Below, piece by piece: positions 1 to 10,324 of a DNA stretch of 64,000 bases. This DNA comes from Hymenobacter monticola. GTDB taxonomy: Bacteria; Bacteroidota; Bacteroidia; Cytophagales; Hymenobacteraceae. Numbering within the stretch: the stretch's first letter is position 1; every line of letters begins with the position of its first letter. The position numbers were made by a program, and so were the translations under genes. The stretch lies in assembly GCF_022811645.1 (NCBI RefSeq), contig NZ_CP094534.1, positions 2,914,001 through 2,978,000 of the forward strand, given 5' to 3'. The notes beneath the pieces were generated by a model. The model saw only the letters and a list, made by a program, of their open reading frames with translations, was not told where the DNA came from and did no database searches.

Positions 1-2450
<2,450 letters not shown>

Positions 2451-2804
2451 CAGCCCCTTGGGGTTGGTGGGTTGGTTCAATGGGCAAACGGGCCGCGGAG
2501 GCCGTACTTTTGTCGTGGGTAGCAGCGGAACCCCCGGGCCGGGTTTGGAGGTTCCACTGCTAGCAAAAGGGAGTCGGTGCTTGGTAGGCAGTAGTCGGAA
2601 GAAGAAGCTCTTTATCTGACTACTAACCAGCAAACACCGATTACGTGCAGTCGGTCATTTTGGCCGCAAAGGTACGCAAAAACTCCCGCTACGGGTTTAT
2701 AACGCGGCCGATTTTTGCTTATTGCAGGGTACGGTTTCGCTTGTCTCCGTGCCGATTAGCTTTTCAAGTTCTTTGGGCGCAAGCTGAAGCGTGCGCTACC
2801 TCCT
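2451..2804. other. Divergent intergenic region between the GH3 gene and mutL
   Basis: This 354-bp region separates two divergent genes and holds no convincing ORF. A perfect minus-strand -7 box (TACCTTTG) lies at 2667-2674 and a plus-strand TACTTTTG at 2505-2512. The minus box would give the GH3 gene a leader of about 215 nt. I see no clear hairpin or riboswitch. Confidence 0.5.
2667..2674 (-). promoter_or_regulatory. Candidate -7 promoter box for the GH3 gene
   Basis: The minus-strand sequence is TACCTTTG, an exact match to the Bacteroidota TAnnTTTG -7 element. No good TTG -33 element stands at the expected distance, and the leader to the ATG at 2450 would be long, so the assignment is tentative. 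Confidence 0.35.
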
Positions 2805-4886
2805 ATGCCTGATATTATTCACCTGCTTCCCGAATACCTCGCCAACCAGATTGCGGCCGGCGAGGTGGTGCAGCGCCCCGCCTCGGTGGTGAAGGAGCTG
2901 CTGGAAAACGCCGTCGACGCCGGCGCCACTCAGGTTCAACTCATTGTGAAAGAGGCCGGCAAGCAGCTCGTGCAAGTGGTCGACAACGGCGCCGGCATGA
3001 GCCCCACCGACGCCCGCATGAGCCTGGAGCGCCACGCCACCAGCAAAATCCGCAGCACCGAAGACCTGTTCAAAATTCGCACGCTCGGCTTTCGGGGCGA
3101 GGCGCTGGCCAGCATCGCGGCCGTGGCCCAGGTCGAAATCCGCACCAAGCAGCGCGAGCACGACACCGGCACCCTGCTGCTGGTGGAAGGCTCACAAATC
3201 ACCAACCAGCAGCCCACCGCCTGCCCCGACGGCACCAGTATTGCGGTGAAAAATCTGTTCTTCAACGTGCCGGCCCGGCGCAACTTCCTCAAGAGCAACG
3301 CCGTGGAAATGCGCCATATCCTCGACGAGTTTCAGCACGTGGCGCTGGCCAACCCGCAGATTGCCTTTTCGCTCTACCAGAATGACTTGGAGGTGTTTGG
3401 CCTGCCGGCGGGCAAGCTCAGCCAGCGCATCGTGGCCTTGCTGGGCAATGGCTACAAAGAGCAGCTGGCGGCCTGTGAGGAGGTGACGCACTCCATCTCG
3501 GTGCGCGGCTTCGTGGGCAAGCCGGAATCGAGCAAGAAAAGCCGGGGCGACCAGTTCTTCTTCGTCAACAACCGCTTCATCCGTTCGGCCTACCTCAACC
3601 ACGCCGTGCTGGCGGCCTACGAAGGCCTGCTGGCCCGCGACACGCACCCGTTCTACGTGCTGTTTCTGGAGCTCGACCCCAAGGCCATCGACATCAACGT
3701 GCACCCCACGAAGACGGAAATAAAGTTTGAGGACGAGAAAACCGTCTACGCCGTGGTGCGCGCCGCCGTGAAACAAAGCCTGGGCATCCACAACATCGCG
3801 CCGTCGCTGGACTTCGACGGGGACGTGAACTTCGCGCCCATCCGGCCGCTGCGGGCCGGCAAGGGCACCGGCGACGCCCCTACCACCCCCAACGACCACC
3901 TGCCCGCCGCCTCTCCCGCGGCCCGGGCCGCCAGCGCCGCCGATACCTTCCGCCCCGATGCCCTGGCCGCCGCTGCCTCGGCCGCTACCCGGGGCCCCGC
4001 CGCCAACCATTCGGGCTTTTCCAGCTTCGCGCCCGAAACCCGACGCGACGGCTACGAGCGCCAGCTGCCCCCGCGCCCCACCGAGCAGGCCCGCCGCGAA
4101 CTCGAAGCCTTCTACCGCGAGTTGGGCCAGCCCGTGCGCGAAGACCGCACCGTGGGCGCCGACAACCCCATTGTCCGCAGCTTCGAGGCCGACGTGCCGG
4201 CAGTACCCGCCGAGTTGCCCGTGCCCCCGGCGCCGGCCGTCCCCACTGAATTTTCGCTAGGCCTGACAGGCCCCGAAGCACCGGCCACGTCGTCGGTGCC
4301 TGCGCGTGAGGGAGGGGCGGGAACCCGGGCCGTGCAGGTGCAGCAGCGCTACGTGCTGGTGCCGGTGAAGTCGGGCGTGCTCCTGATTGACCAGGAAGCG
4401 GCGCGCGAGCGCATTCTCTACGAGCAGTACCGGCAGGAGCTGGGGCGGGCCGTGGGCTCGTCGCAAACGCTGCTGTTTCCGCGCACGGTCACGTTTTCGC
4501 CCGCCGATTTTGCGGTGCTGCGCGAGCTAACCGAGCCGTTGCACGCGCTGGGCTTCATCTTCGTGGAGTTTGGGCCGAATACGATTGCCGTGGAAGCCAT
4601 TCCGGCCGGCATGCCGCCCCAAAACGAGAAAGAACTGCTCGAAAGCCTCATTGAGCAGTTCCGCACCACCGCCGGCCCGCTCAAACTCGACCAGAGCGAG
4701 AGCCTGGCGCGGGCGCTGGCCCGCCGCGTGGCCGCCGGCACGGCCGGCACCCGCCTGCCCGAAGCCGAGCTCAGCGCCCTAGCCGACCGCCTTTTTGCCT
4801 GCCAAACGCCCGGCTACACCCCCGACGGCCGCAAAACCTTGGTGTTGCTGGACGGGCAGCAACTGGCTGATTTTTTCCGTAAGTGA
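2805..4886 (+). CDS. mutL: DNA mismatch repair protein MutL
   Basis: This is a 693-residue MutL. The GHKL ATPase domain fills roughly residues 1-330, with the N-terminal LANQIAAGEVVQRPASVVKE, DNGAGM and GFRGEAL motifs, all diagnostic. A low-complexity Ala/Pro linker spans about 350-500, and the C-terminal dimerisation domain about 510-693. In endonuclease-type MutL the C-terminal domain carries DQHA(x)2E(x)4E and Cys/His motifs. Here the first motif reads DQEAARERILYE, the ACR-type Cys is replaced by ARR, and the CPHGRP-type motif reads YTPDGRK. Metal binding is therefore doubtful, which matches my recollection of other Bacteroidota MutL proteins. The ATG at 2805 is the natural start, since conserved sequence begins within six residues. 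Confidence 0.97.
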   Translation: MPDIIHLLPEYLANQIAAGEVVQRPASVVKELLENAVDAGATQVQLIVKEAGKQLVQVVDNGAGMSPTDARMSLERHATSKIRSTEDLFKIRTLGFRGEALASIAAVAQVEIRTKQREHDTGTLLLVEGSQITNQQPTACPDGTSIAVKNLFFNVPARRNFLKSNAVEMRHILDEFQHVALANPQIAFSLYQNDLEVFGLPAGKLSQRIVALLGNGYKEQLAACEEVTHSISVRGFVGKPESSKKSRGDQFFFVNNRFIRSAYLNHAVLAAYEGLLARDTHPFYVLFLELDPKAIDINVHPTKTEIKFEDEKTVYAVVRAAVKQSLGIHNIAPSLDFDGDVNFAPIRPLRAGKGTGDAPTTPNDHLPAASPAARAASAADTFRPDALAAAASAATRGPAANHSGFSSFAPETRRDGYERQLPPRPTEQARRELEAFYRELGQPVREDRTVGADNPIVRSFEADVPAVPAELPVPPAPAVPTEFSLGLTGPEAPATSSVPAREGGAGTRAVQVQQRYVLVPVKSGVLLIDQEAARERILYEQYRQELGRAVGSSQTLLFPRTVTFSPADFAVLRELTEPLHALGFIFVEFGPNTIAVEAIPAGMPPQNEKELLESLIEQFRTTAGPLKLDQSESLARALARRVAAGTAGTRLPEAELSALADRLFACQTPGYTPDGRKTLVLLDGQQLADFFRK

Positions 4887-4916
4887 CCCGCCGGCCGTGC
4901 GGTTTTCGCGGCGCCT

Positions 4917-4924
4917 TACCTTCG
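4917..4924 (+). promoter_or_regulatory. Near-consensus -7 box next to the rhomboid start
   Basis: The sequence TACCTTCG differs from TAnnTTTG at one position and ends 4 nt before the ATG at 4929. If it is used, the transcript would be leaderless or nearly so. It also lies 30 nt past the mutL stop, so the rhomboid gene could have its own promoter. Confidence 0.4.
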
Positions 4925-4928
4925 CTTC

Positions 4929-5723
4929 ATGTTCAACCTCACCCCCACCGTTCGCAACTTGCTGATTGCGAATGTGATTTTCCTGGTTGCCCAAAACAGC
5001 TTGCTGCCTTTGCTCTCGCAGGTGGGCAGCCTGTACCCCATTGGCTCGCCCTACTTTTTTCCCTGGCAGTTTTTTACCTACATGTTTTTGCATGCCGGCT
5101 GGGGACACTTGATTTCCAATATGTTCGGCCTCATCTCGTTCGGGCCCATGCTGGAGATGCGCTGGGGCGCCTCGCGCTTTCTCACCTTCTGGCTGATTTG
5201 CGGGGTAGGGGCAGGCCTGCTCTACGAAGGCGTGCGCGGCTACGAGCTGCACAAGATGGAGCAGGCGCGGCAGGAGTTTCACCAAGCGCCCAACGGGGCT
5301 GACTTTGCCGATTTCTTCCGCAATTTCGGAGAAGGCTATACCGGCTACGAAACCCTGGCCCGCAACCTGCAGCTGCACCCCGCCGACCCGCAATTGCTGC
5401 AAGCCGCCACGCAAACCGTGGATGAACTGGCCCGGGAAATCGTCACTTCGCCCCGCGGCGGCATGGTGGGCGCGTCGGGGGCGTTGTTTGGCCTGCTGTT
5501 CGCCTTCGCCTACCTGTTTCCGAACACCGAGCTGATGCTGCTGTTCTTCCCCTTTCCCATCAAGGCCAAGTATTTCGTGTTTTTCTATGCGTTGTACGAG
5601 CTGTACGCGGGCGTGCACCGCACCCCCGGCGACAACGTGGCCCACTTCGCCCACCTCGGTGGCCTGCTCATTGGCTTCCTGGTGGTGAAATATTGGGAAG
5701 GCGGCCGGGAACGGTTTTACTAG
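4929..5723 (+). CDS. Rhomboid family intramembrane serine protease
   Basis: This 264-residue polytopic protein carries the rhomboid signatures: a catalytic Ser in GASGALFG (about residue 180) and the C-terminal helix AHFAHLGG with the catalytic His. Rhomboids cleave transmembrane segments of substrates within the membrane. The central region between the third and fourth hydrophobic segments (about residues 103-175) is a charged soluble insertion longer than in minimal rhomboids. It is followed after 80 bp by a second rhomboid gene in the same orientation, so the pair probably arose by duplication, although the two proteins are quite divergent. The substrate cannot be read from the sequence. 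Confidence 0.93.
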   Translation: MFNLTPTVRNLLIANVIFLVAQNSLLPLLSQVGSLYPIGSPYFFPWQFFTYMFLHAGWGHLISNMFGLISFGPMLEMRWGASRFLTFWLICGVGAGLLYEGVRGYELHKMEQARQEFHQAPNGADFADFFRNFGEGYTGYETLARNLQLHPADPQLLQAATQTVDELAREIVTSPRGGMVGASGALFGLLFAFAYLFPNTELMLLFFPFPIKAKYFVFFYALYELYAGVHRTPGDNVAHFAHLGGLLIGFLVVKYWEGGRERFY

Positions 5724-5766
5724 AACGCGGTTGATGCAATAGCATGCCGTGCCACCCCTGGCCCGC

Positions 5767-5774
5767 TACATTTG
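5767..5774 (+). promoter_or_regulatory. -7 promoter box for the second rhomboid gene
   Basis: TACATTTG matches the Bacteroidota -7 consensus and ends 29 nt before the ATG at 5804. No clear TTG stands at the usual -33 distance. Confidence 0.45.
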
Positions 5775-5803
5775 TTGCCCCTGATTTAATCCCGACACGA
5801 GCC

Positions 5804-6715
5804 ATGAGCATCGTTCAAGACATCCGTACCGCCTTCAGCCGCCGCGACAACGCCCTCATGCAGCTCATCATGCTGAATGTGCTGGTGTTTGCGGGGTTAA
5901 TTGTGCTCCGCGCGGTTCTCACCATCAGCAGCGCCAGCGGCTACTACCCCACGGTGATGCGGCAGTTTGAGCTGTCGTCGGCCCTGCCCATGATGCTGCG
6001 GCATCCCTGGACGTTGCTCACCTACGCCTTCACCCACGAAGGGTTCTTTCATATTTTGTTTAACATGCTGAACCTGTACTGGTTTGGGCAGCTTGTCCGC
6101 GAATACCTCGGCGACCGCCGGCTGGTGAGCCTCTATGTACTGGGGGCCCTGGCCGGGGCGGCTATTTTCCTGTTGAGCTACAATCTGGTGCCGGCGTTTC
6201 AACCCGCGGTGGGCACGCCCATGGTGGGCGCTTCGGCGGCCGTCACGGCCATCATCGTGGCCGGGGCCACGCTGCTGCCCGACTACACTTTCATGCTGAT
6301 TCTCATCGGCCCGGTCAAGATTAAGTGGATTGCGGCCGTAGTGGTGCTTATTTCCCTGGCCGGTGTGAACGGCGGCAACCCCGGCGGCGAAATCGCCCAT
6401 CTCGGCGGCGCCTTGCTGGGCTTCGTGTTCATCAAGCAACTGCAAGCCGGGCGCGACCTGGGCCGCCCCGTGCAGGCCGTGGGCAATTTCTTTAGCCGCC
6501 TCACCAGCAGCCAACCCGCCATGCGCGTGAGCAGCACCAGCCGTCGCCCCGAACCCGTAACGGCTGCCTCGGCCAGCGGCCCGCGCAAGCCCGCTGCCCC
6601 CGGCCAGCCCCTGCAAGACGAAATCGACACTATTTTGGACAAGATTTCGCGCTCCGGCTACGAGAGCCTGAGCAAGGAAGAAAAGCAGAAGCTGTTCCGG
6701 GCCAGCCAGCATTAG
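5804..6715 (+). CDS. Rhomboid family protein (second copy)
   Basis: The protein has 303 residues from the ATG at 5804. An upstream ATG at 5744 would add 20 residues without similarity and lies before the -7 box, so I reject it. Hydrophobic segments fill residues 20-215. The catalytic Ser lies in GASAAV (second glycine position of GxSG replaced by Ala) and the His in IAHLGGALLG, so the enzyme should be active. The cytoplasmic tail ends with a conserved-looking helix pair (DEIDTILDKISRSGYESLS), a tail I associate with Bacteroidota rhomboids. The gene is 14 bp upstream of the TPR gene and may be co-transcribed with it. Confidence 0.92.
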   Translation: MSIVQDIRTAFSRRDNALMQLIMLNVLVFAGLIVLRAVLTISSASGYYPTVMRQFELSSALPMMLRHPWTLLTYAFTHEGFFHILFNMLNLYWFGQLVREYLGDRRLVSLYVLGALAGAAIFLLSYNLVPAFQPAVGTPMVGASAAVTAIIVAGATLLPDYTFMLILIGPVKIKWIAAVVVLISLAGVNGGNPGGEIAHLGGALLGFVFIKQLQAGRDLGRPVQAVGNFFSRLTSSQPAMRVSSTSRRPEPVTAASASGPRKPAAPGQPLQDEIDTILDKISRSGYESLSKEEKQKLFRASQH

Positions 6716-6729
6716 GACCGTCGAAGGCA

Positions 6730-7644
6730 ATGAAAAAGCGTGGTTGGTGGCTGCTTCTGCTGTGCTTGGGGCTGCACGTTGGCCCGGCCCGGGCCTGCCT
6801 CAACGACCATGCCGCCACCAAGCTGGACGGCACGTGGCAAAGCTCAGACGATGAAAGCATGGTCATGGGCCCGGTTCCGGTAGGGCGAAACCTGGCGGCC
6901 GAAGCCCTGGCCAACCGGCGTCGCCTGCAACAGTTCGACAGCCTCTGGCGCACCCGCCACCGGTTGGCCGATTACGCCGGCTACGGCCTGACGCTGGTTT
7001 ACCTGGGGCGCTACGCTGAGGCGCGCAAAGTGTTTGAGCAACTGGACACCTGGCGGCCCAACCAGTACGAAACTGCTGCCAACCTGGGCACCGTGTACGA
7101 GCTGCTGGGCAACCCTTATTTGGCGCTGAAATGGATACAGAAATCCATTCAACTCAATCCCCGTTCGCACCAGGGCACGGAGTGGCTGCACGTCAATATT
7201 TTGCAGGCCAAGCTGCGCGGGGCGCGGGCCATCAACTCCGAGTACCTGCTGGGGGTTGATTTCGGCGAGGGCGCGGCCCCGGTGCCGGGCCTGCGTGGCA
7301 GCCGGCCGCTCGATTCCATTCAACACGCGCTTTACTACCAATTATCGGAGCGCCTGAGCTTTGTGCGCCCGCCCGACCCCATTGTGGCGCAGTTGCTGTT
7401 CAACCTCGGCAACGTTTATGCGCTGACCAGCAACCTGGAATCATCGGAGCGGGTGTATGCCGAAGCTGAGCGCTATGGCTACCACGGCCAGTTGCTGCGG
7501 AAGCGGAAGGCCTACTTCTGGTGGCTGCGGGCCGGAACAGACATTATTCCCCAGCTTATCTTGGTGGCGCTGCTTGGCTTGGTCGGATTTGGCTGCTGGC
7601 GGCTGGGCAAAGTCCTGCGCCGCCGCTTTGTCCGGCCGGCCTAG
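6730..7644 (+). CDS. Exported TPR-repeat protein
   Basis: This 304-residue protein begins with a clear signal peptide (MKKRGWWLLLLCLGLHVGPARA). TPR-like helices follow: residues around 90-140 read GYGLTLVYLGRYAEARKVFE and YELLGNPYLALKWIQKSIQL, and another TPR-like stretch with NLGNVYALTSN lies near 225. A hydrophobic helix near the C-terminus (IPQLILVALLGLVGFGCWRL) followed by basic residues would anchor the protein in the membrane with a short cytoplasmic tail. TPR proteins are scaffolds, and the partner is unknown. The gene directly follows the second rhomboid gene, so a functional link to membrane proteolysis is possible but not shown. Confidence 0.8.
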   Translation: MKKRGWWLLLLCLGLHVGPARACLNDHAATKLDGTWQSSDDESMVMGPVPVGRNLAAEALANRRRLQQFDSLWRTRHRLADYAGYGLTLVYLGRYAEARKVFEQLDTWRPNQYETAANLGTVYELLGNPYLALKWIQKSIQLNPRSHQGTEWLHVNILQAKLRGARAINSEYLLGVDFGEGAAPVPGLRGSRPLDSIQHALYYQLSERLSFVRPPDPIVAQLLFNLGNVYALTSNLESSERVYAEAERYGYHGQLLRKRKAYFWWLRAGTDIIPQLILVALLGLVGFGCWRLGKVLRRRFVRPA

Positions 7645-7760
7645 CCCGGAGTTGTGCCTGAGCACCTGAAGTGTGCATGCGCGCCGCTTCGGACAGCCGC
7701 CAGCCCGCTGCAGAACCGTGTGAGGTGCTATTTTAGCAACCCCAACGCCATTCGTCGCTC

Positions 7761-8456
7761 ATGTTTTCGGCCGCCCGTATTCAAGCCCTGCGCAAAAGCA
7801 AAGGTTATTCGCAAGAGCTGCTGGCCGAGCAGTCCGGAGTGAGCTTGCGCACCATTCAGCGGGTGGAGCAGGGCGAAACCGTGCCGCGTGGCCACACCGT
7901 GCAGGCCCTGGCCGCAGCCCTGGACGTACCGCTGGAGGCGCTGCTGGCTTTGCCGAAGCCAGTGGCAGAAGCCACAATGGAGCCGTCGGGTTCGGTACCC
8001 GTGCCCGGGGCGCCGGCAGTTTCGCGGCTGCCTGACGCGCCCGCTCCACTATTGACGCCTGCCGCCCCTGCGCCGCCCGCAAGTTCCGCCTTGCCCTCCG
8101 ACCCGCAAGCCCTGGAGCTGCTCAACCTGAGTGCGCTCTGCCTGCTGGTGTTTCCATTCCTCAACCTGCTGGCGCCCTACCTGCTTTGGCGCAAGCACCG
8201 CCACGACACGGCCCACGCCGCCGAAGTGGGCCGCCGGGTGCTCGGGTTTCAGGTGCTGTGGCAGGTGGCCAGCTTCTTCAGCTACCTGATGGTGCTGCTG
8301 CTGCAAGCCGCCATGTTCTTCTACTTCGGGGTGGTGCTGAAGGGCGTCTTTCTCGGCGTTTTCGTGCTCACTTATTTGGTCAATGTCGTGACGGTGGGCT
8401 ACAACCAGCTGCTGTTGCGGCGCGGCCAACTCGATATTTACCCCATTCGGCTTTAA
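7761..8456 (+). CDS. XRE-family regulator with membrane DUF4870-like domain
   Basis: The 231-residue protein begins with an XRE/Cro helix-turn-helix (IQALRKSKGYSQELLAEQ, then SLRTIQRVEQGE; residues 4-60). An Ala/Pro-rich linker follows (about 65-112). The C-terminal half is hydrophobic, with three or four membrane segments and the pattern LLAPYLLWRKHRHD, GRRVLGFQVLWQ, as in DUF4870-type membrane domains. It is therefore a membrane-tethered DNA-binding protein that could couple an envelope signal to transcription. The operator is unknown. The palindrome at 8502-8522, just downstream, is one candidate site. Confidence 0.85.
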   Translation: MFSAARIQALRKSKGYSQELLAEQSGVSLRTIQRVEQGETVPRGHTVQALAAALDVPLEALLALPKPVAEATMEPSGSVPVPGAPAVSRLPDAPAPLLTPAAPAPPASSALPSDPQALELLNLSALCLLVFPFLNLLAPYLLWRKHRHDTAHAAEVGRRVLGFQVLWQVASFFSYLMVLLLQAAMFFYFGVVLKGVFLGVFVLTYLVNVVTVGYNQLLLRRGQLDIYPIRL

Positions 8457-8501
8457 CTGGAGGTGAAATTATAGTGATTGCAGGACAATAAGTTATGGCA
8501 A

Positions 8502-8522
8502 GTGGCGGCAAAATGTCGCCAC
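8502..8522. promoter_or_regulatory. Short palindrome upstream of the aspartyl-protease-like gene
   Basis: The perfect arms GTGGCG and CGCCAC are separated by 9 nt and lie between the XRE regulator and the following gene. This could be an operator for the neighbouring regulator or a small hairpin. Nothing else supports either role. Confidence 0.25.
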
Positions 8523-8591
8523 AATGGCGCCGGGAGTGGGGGAGGTAGCCGGGTAGGTTTGACCCGTCAACCACCGCTCATTTCTGCACCC

Positions 8592-9569
8592 ATGAAAACC
8601 CTCTCCAAAATCCTGCTGGCCATCTTCGCGCTGTTTGTGCTCAGCGGCATCGGTGGCTATTTCTACTTCCGCAAGCAGTTCCAGGCGCCGGCCAATCAGC
8701 TCACGGTTTCGCAGCTGCCCGCCACTTCCCGCTTCGCATGGCGGGCCGATACCACCGGCTCGCACATCACGCCCCACGCCGTGCTGCTGGTGCCCGTGAC
8801 GCTGCCCAACTGCCCGCGCACCTGCTACCTGCAGTTCGACACCGGCGCGCCCTACTCGTTGCTCTACTCGCACGCGCTGGCCGCCCTCCAGGCCCGCTAC
8901 CCCGCCACCGGCCCGGCCCTAAAACCCCAGGCCGACGCCCTCCAGAACTTTCAGTTCGCCATCGGCCAAGGCCAGGTAGCGGCGCGCACCATTCGGGTGC
9001 GTGAAATGGGTGCCCGCACGTTGCCCGCCGACAGCGCTGCGCCTTTCGTCATTGGTACCCTGGGCACCGACGTGCTGGAAGGCCGCGTGCTCATCATCGA
9101 CTACGCCCGCCAGCGCTTCGAACTGCGCACCAACGTGCCCGATAGCCTAGCCCGTCAGGCCGTATTTGCTCCCATGACTTTTGAGCAGCGCCGCCTGCTG
9201 CTCAACGCCGGCCTGAAGGAGGCCGACAAACAGCTGTATTTCGACTCTGGAAGCAGCGCCTTCGCCTTGCTTACCTCGCAGGCTACCTGGCAGGAAATGG
9301 CACGGCCGGGCGCACCCGACCAAGTCACGCCGGTCAATTCCTGGGGCAAAACCCTGACAGCCCACACCGTGCCCACTGCCGCCAGCCTGCAGATTGGCAC
9401 CAGGACCCTCCCGCTGGGTACCGTCACCTACATCGACGGCACCAGCTTCATGGAGCGCATGCTGATGCAGTTTTCCGGCATGGGCGGTATGCTCGGCAAC
9501 GAAGTTTTCAGCCAACACACCCTGATTCTGGACGTGAAGGGCCGTCGGTACGGATTGGTGTCCCGCTAG
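8592..9569 (+). CDS. Membrane-anchored two-lobed aspartyl protease-like protein
   Basis: The protein has 325 residues from the ATG at 8592; the longer frame from 8478 lacks similarity and a signal. Residues 3-25 form a signal anchor. Two halves each carry a retropepsin-like motif set: YLQFDTGAPYS followed by IGTLGTDVLEGRVLIIDY, and QLYFDSGSSAF followed by MLGNEVFSQHTLILDV. Each half therefore has a D-[TS]-G catalytic triad and the downstream G-x-[DE] / I-[IL]-D element. In retropepsins two chains supply one motif each; here both are in one chain, as in pepsins. I know of aspartyl-protease-like proteins in Bacteroidota but cannot name this one. The substrate is unknown, and periplasmic location is inferred. 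Confidence 0.7.
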   Translation: MKTLSKILLAIFALFVLSGIGGYFYFRKQFQAPANQLTVSQLPATSRFAWRADTTGSHITPHAVLLVPVTLPNCPRTCYLQFDTGAPYSLLYSHALAALQARYPATGPALKPQADALQNFQFAIGQGQVAARTIRVREMGARTLPADSAAPFVIGTLGTDVLEGRVLIIDYARQRFELRTNVPDSLARQAVFAPMTFEQRRLLLNAGLKEADKQLYFDSGSSAFALLTSQATWQEMARPGAPDQVTPVNSWGKTLTAHTVPTAASLQIGTRTLPLGTVTYIDGTSFMERMLMQFSGMGGMLGNEVFSQHTLILDVKGRRYGLVSR

Positions 9570-9585
9570 CCATAGGCCAACTCAA

Positions 9586-10218
9586 TCAGTAGATGTCGTA
9601 TTTGATATCAGGCCGGTCATGGGTATAGAAGTAGGCATAGTTCGAGCACATCTCTTCCCAGCCCGCTTCGGTGGTGAACTTCTCCTTCATCACATCCTCC
9701 CAGGCCAGGCGCATTTGCCGGGCGCACACCAGGGGGCGAACCTGGCCCACGCCCGTGCCCAGCCCCGGCACAGCCAGCGTTTTTACCACGTCGCTTACAG
9801 CCTGGCCGGAAGCCAGCTTGCCGTAGCGCACCAGCGTCAGGATGGCTTTCATGGCCAGGTACACATTGGGGCCGCGCGTGATGGTCATGGGCGTACGCAT
9901 GGTTGGCGCCGCTATCAGGTAGGGGAAGTTGGCGTGGCCAGTCGGAATGATTTCCGCCTGGCCCACCAGTAACTCTCCGTAATATTTCTCGCGGATAATG
10001 CGCTGCAGGTCCTTTTCCAGGTGCCAGCCCAGGTTTTTGGAGATGGCAAAATCCAGCCCGCCGTTCATGTAGCCGAAGCTGTTGGCCGGGCTGATGAGCG
10101 CATCGGCGGGGTAATCGAAAATGGAGCCGAGGCGAACGGTAACTTGCGGTACGTCGGCAAAAACTTTTTCCCAGGCGTCAGTAATTTCTGGGTTGGTGGC
10201 AATCAGGTTTAGGTGCAT
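9586..10218 (-). CDS. Macro-domain protein
   Basis: This 210-residue protein matches the macro domain fold: VRLGSIFDYPADALISPANSF near residues 29-49 (the ADP-ribose-binding loop), then NGGLDFAI, and a second binding loop VPGLGTGVGQV near residue 151. Macro domains bind or hydrolyse ADP-ribose derivatives, and this sub-family also resembles macro-domain proteins labelled phage-tail-like. The extended C-terminus (Trp/Tyr-rich, MCSNYAYFYTHDRPD) is unusual. The gene is convergent with the aspartyl-protease-like gene (16 bp apart) and lies downstream of mdh, separated from it by a terminator. Confidence 0.85.
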   Translation of the reverse strand: MHLNLIATNPEITDAWEKVFADVPQVTVRLGSIFDYPADALISPANSFGYMNGGLDFAISKNLGWHLEKDLQRIIREKYYGELLVGQAEIIPTGHANFPYLIAAPTMRTPMTITRGPNVYLAMKAILTLVRYGKLASGQAVSDVVKTLAVPGLGTGVGQVRPLVCARQMRLAWEDVMKEKFTTEAGWEEMCSNYAYFYTHDRPDIKYDIY

Positions 10219-10266
10219 GAATAAGATTTAGCCCGCAAGATACTGGCTGCTAGCCGCATTCAAACA

Positions 10267-10302
10267 GAAAGGCCGCCCCGCACAATGCGAAGCGGCCTTT
10301 CA
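10267..10302 (-). terminator. Terminator downstream of mdh
   Basis: Stem arms AAAGGCCGC and GCGGCCTTT flank a loop of about 15 nt and end in a short T-run on the minus strand. It lies about 25 bp past the mdh stop and before the macro-domain gene. Confidence 0.7.
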
Positions 10303-10324
10303 GCTTAAGCAAATGCTTCAAAAA

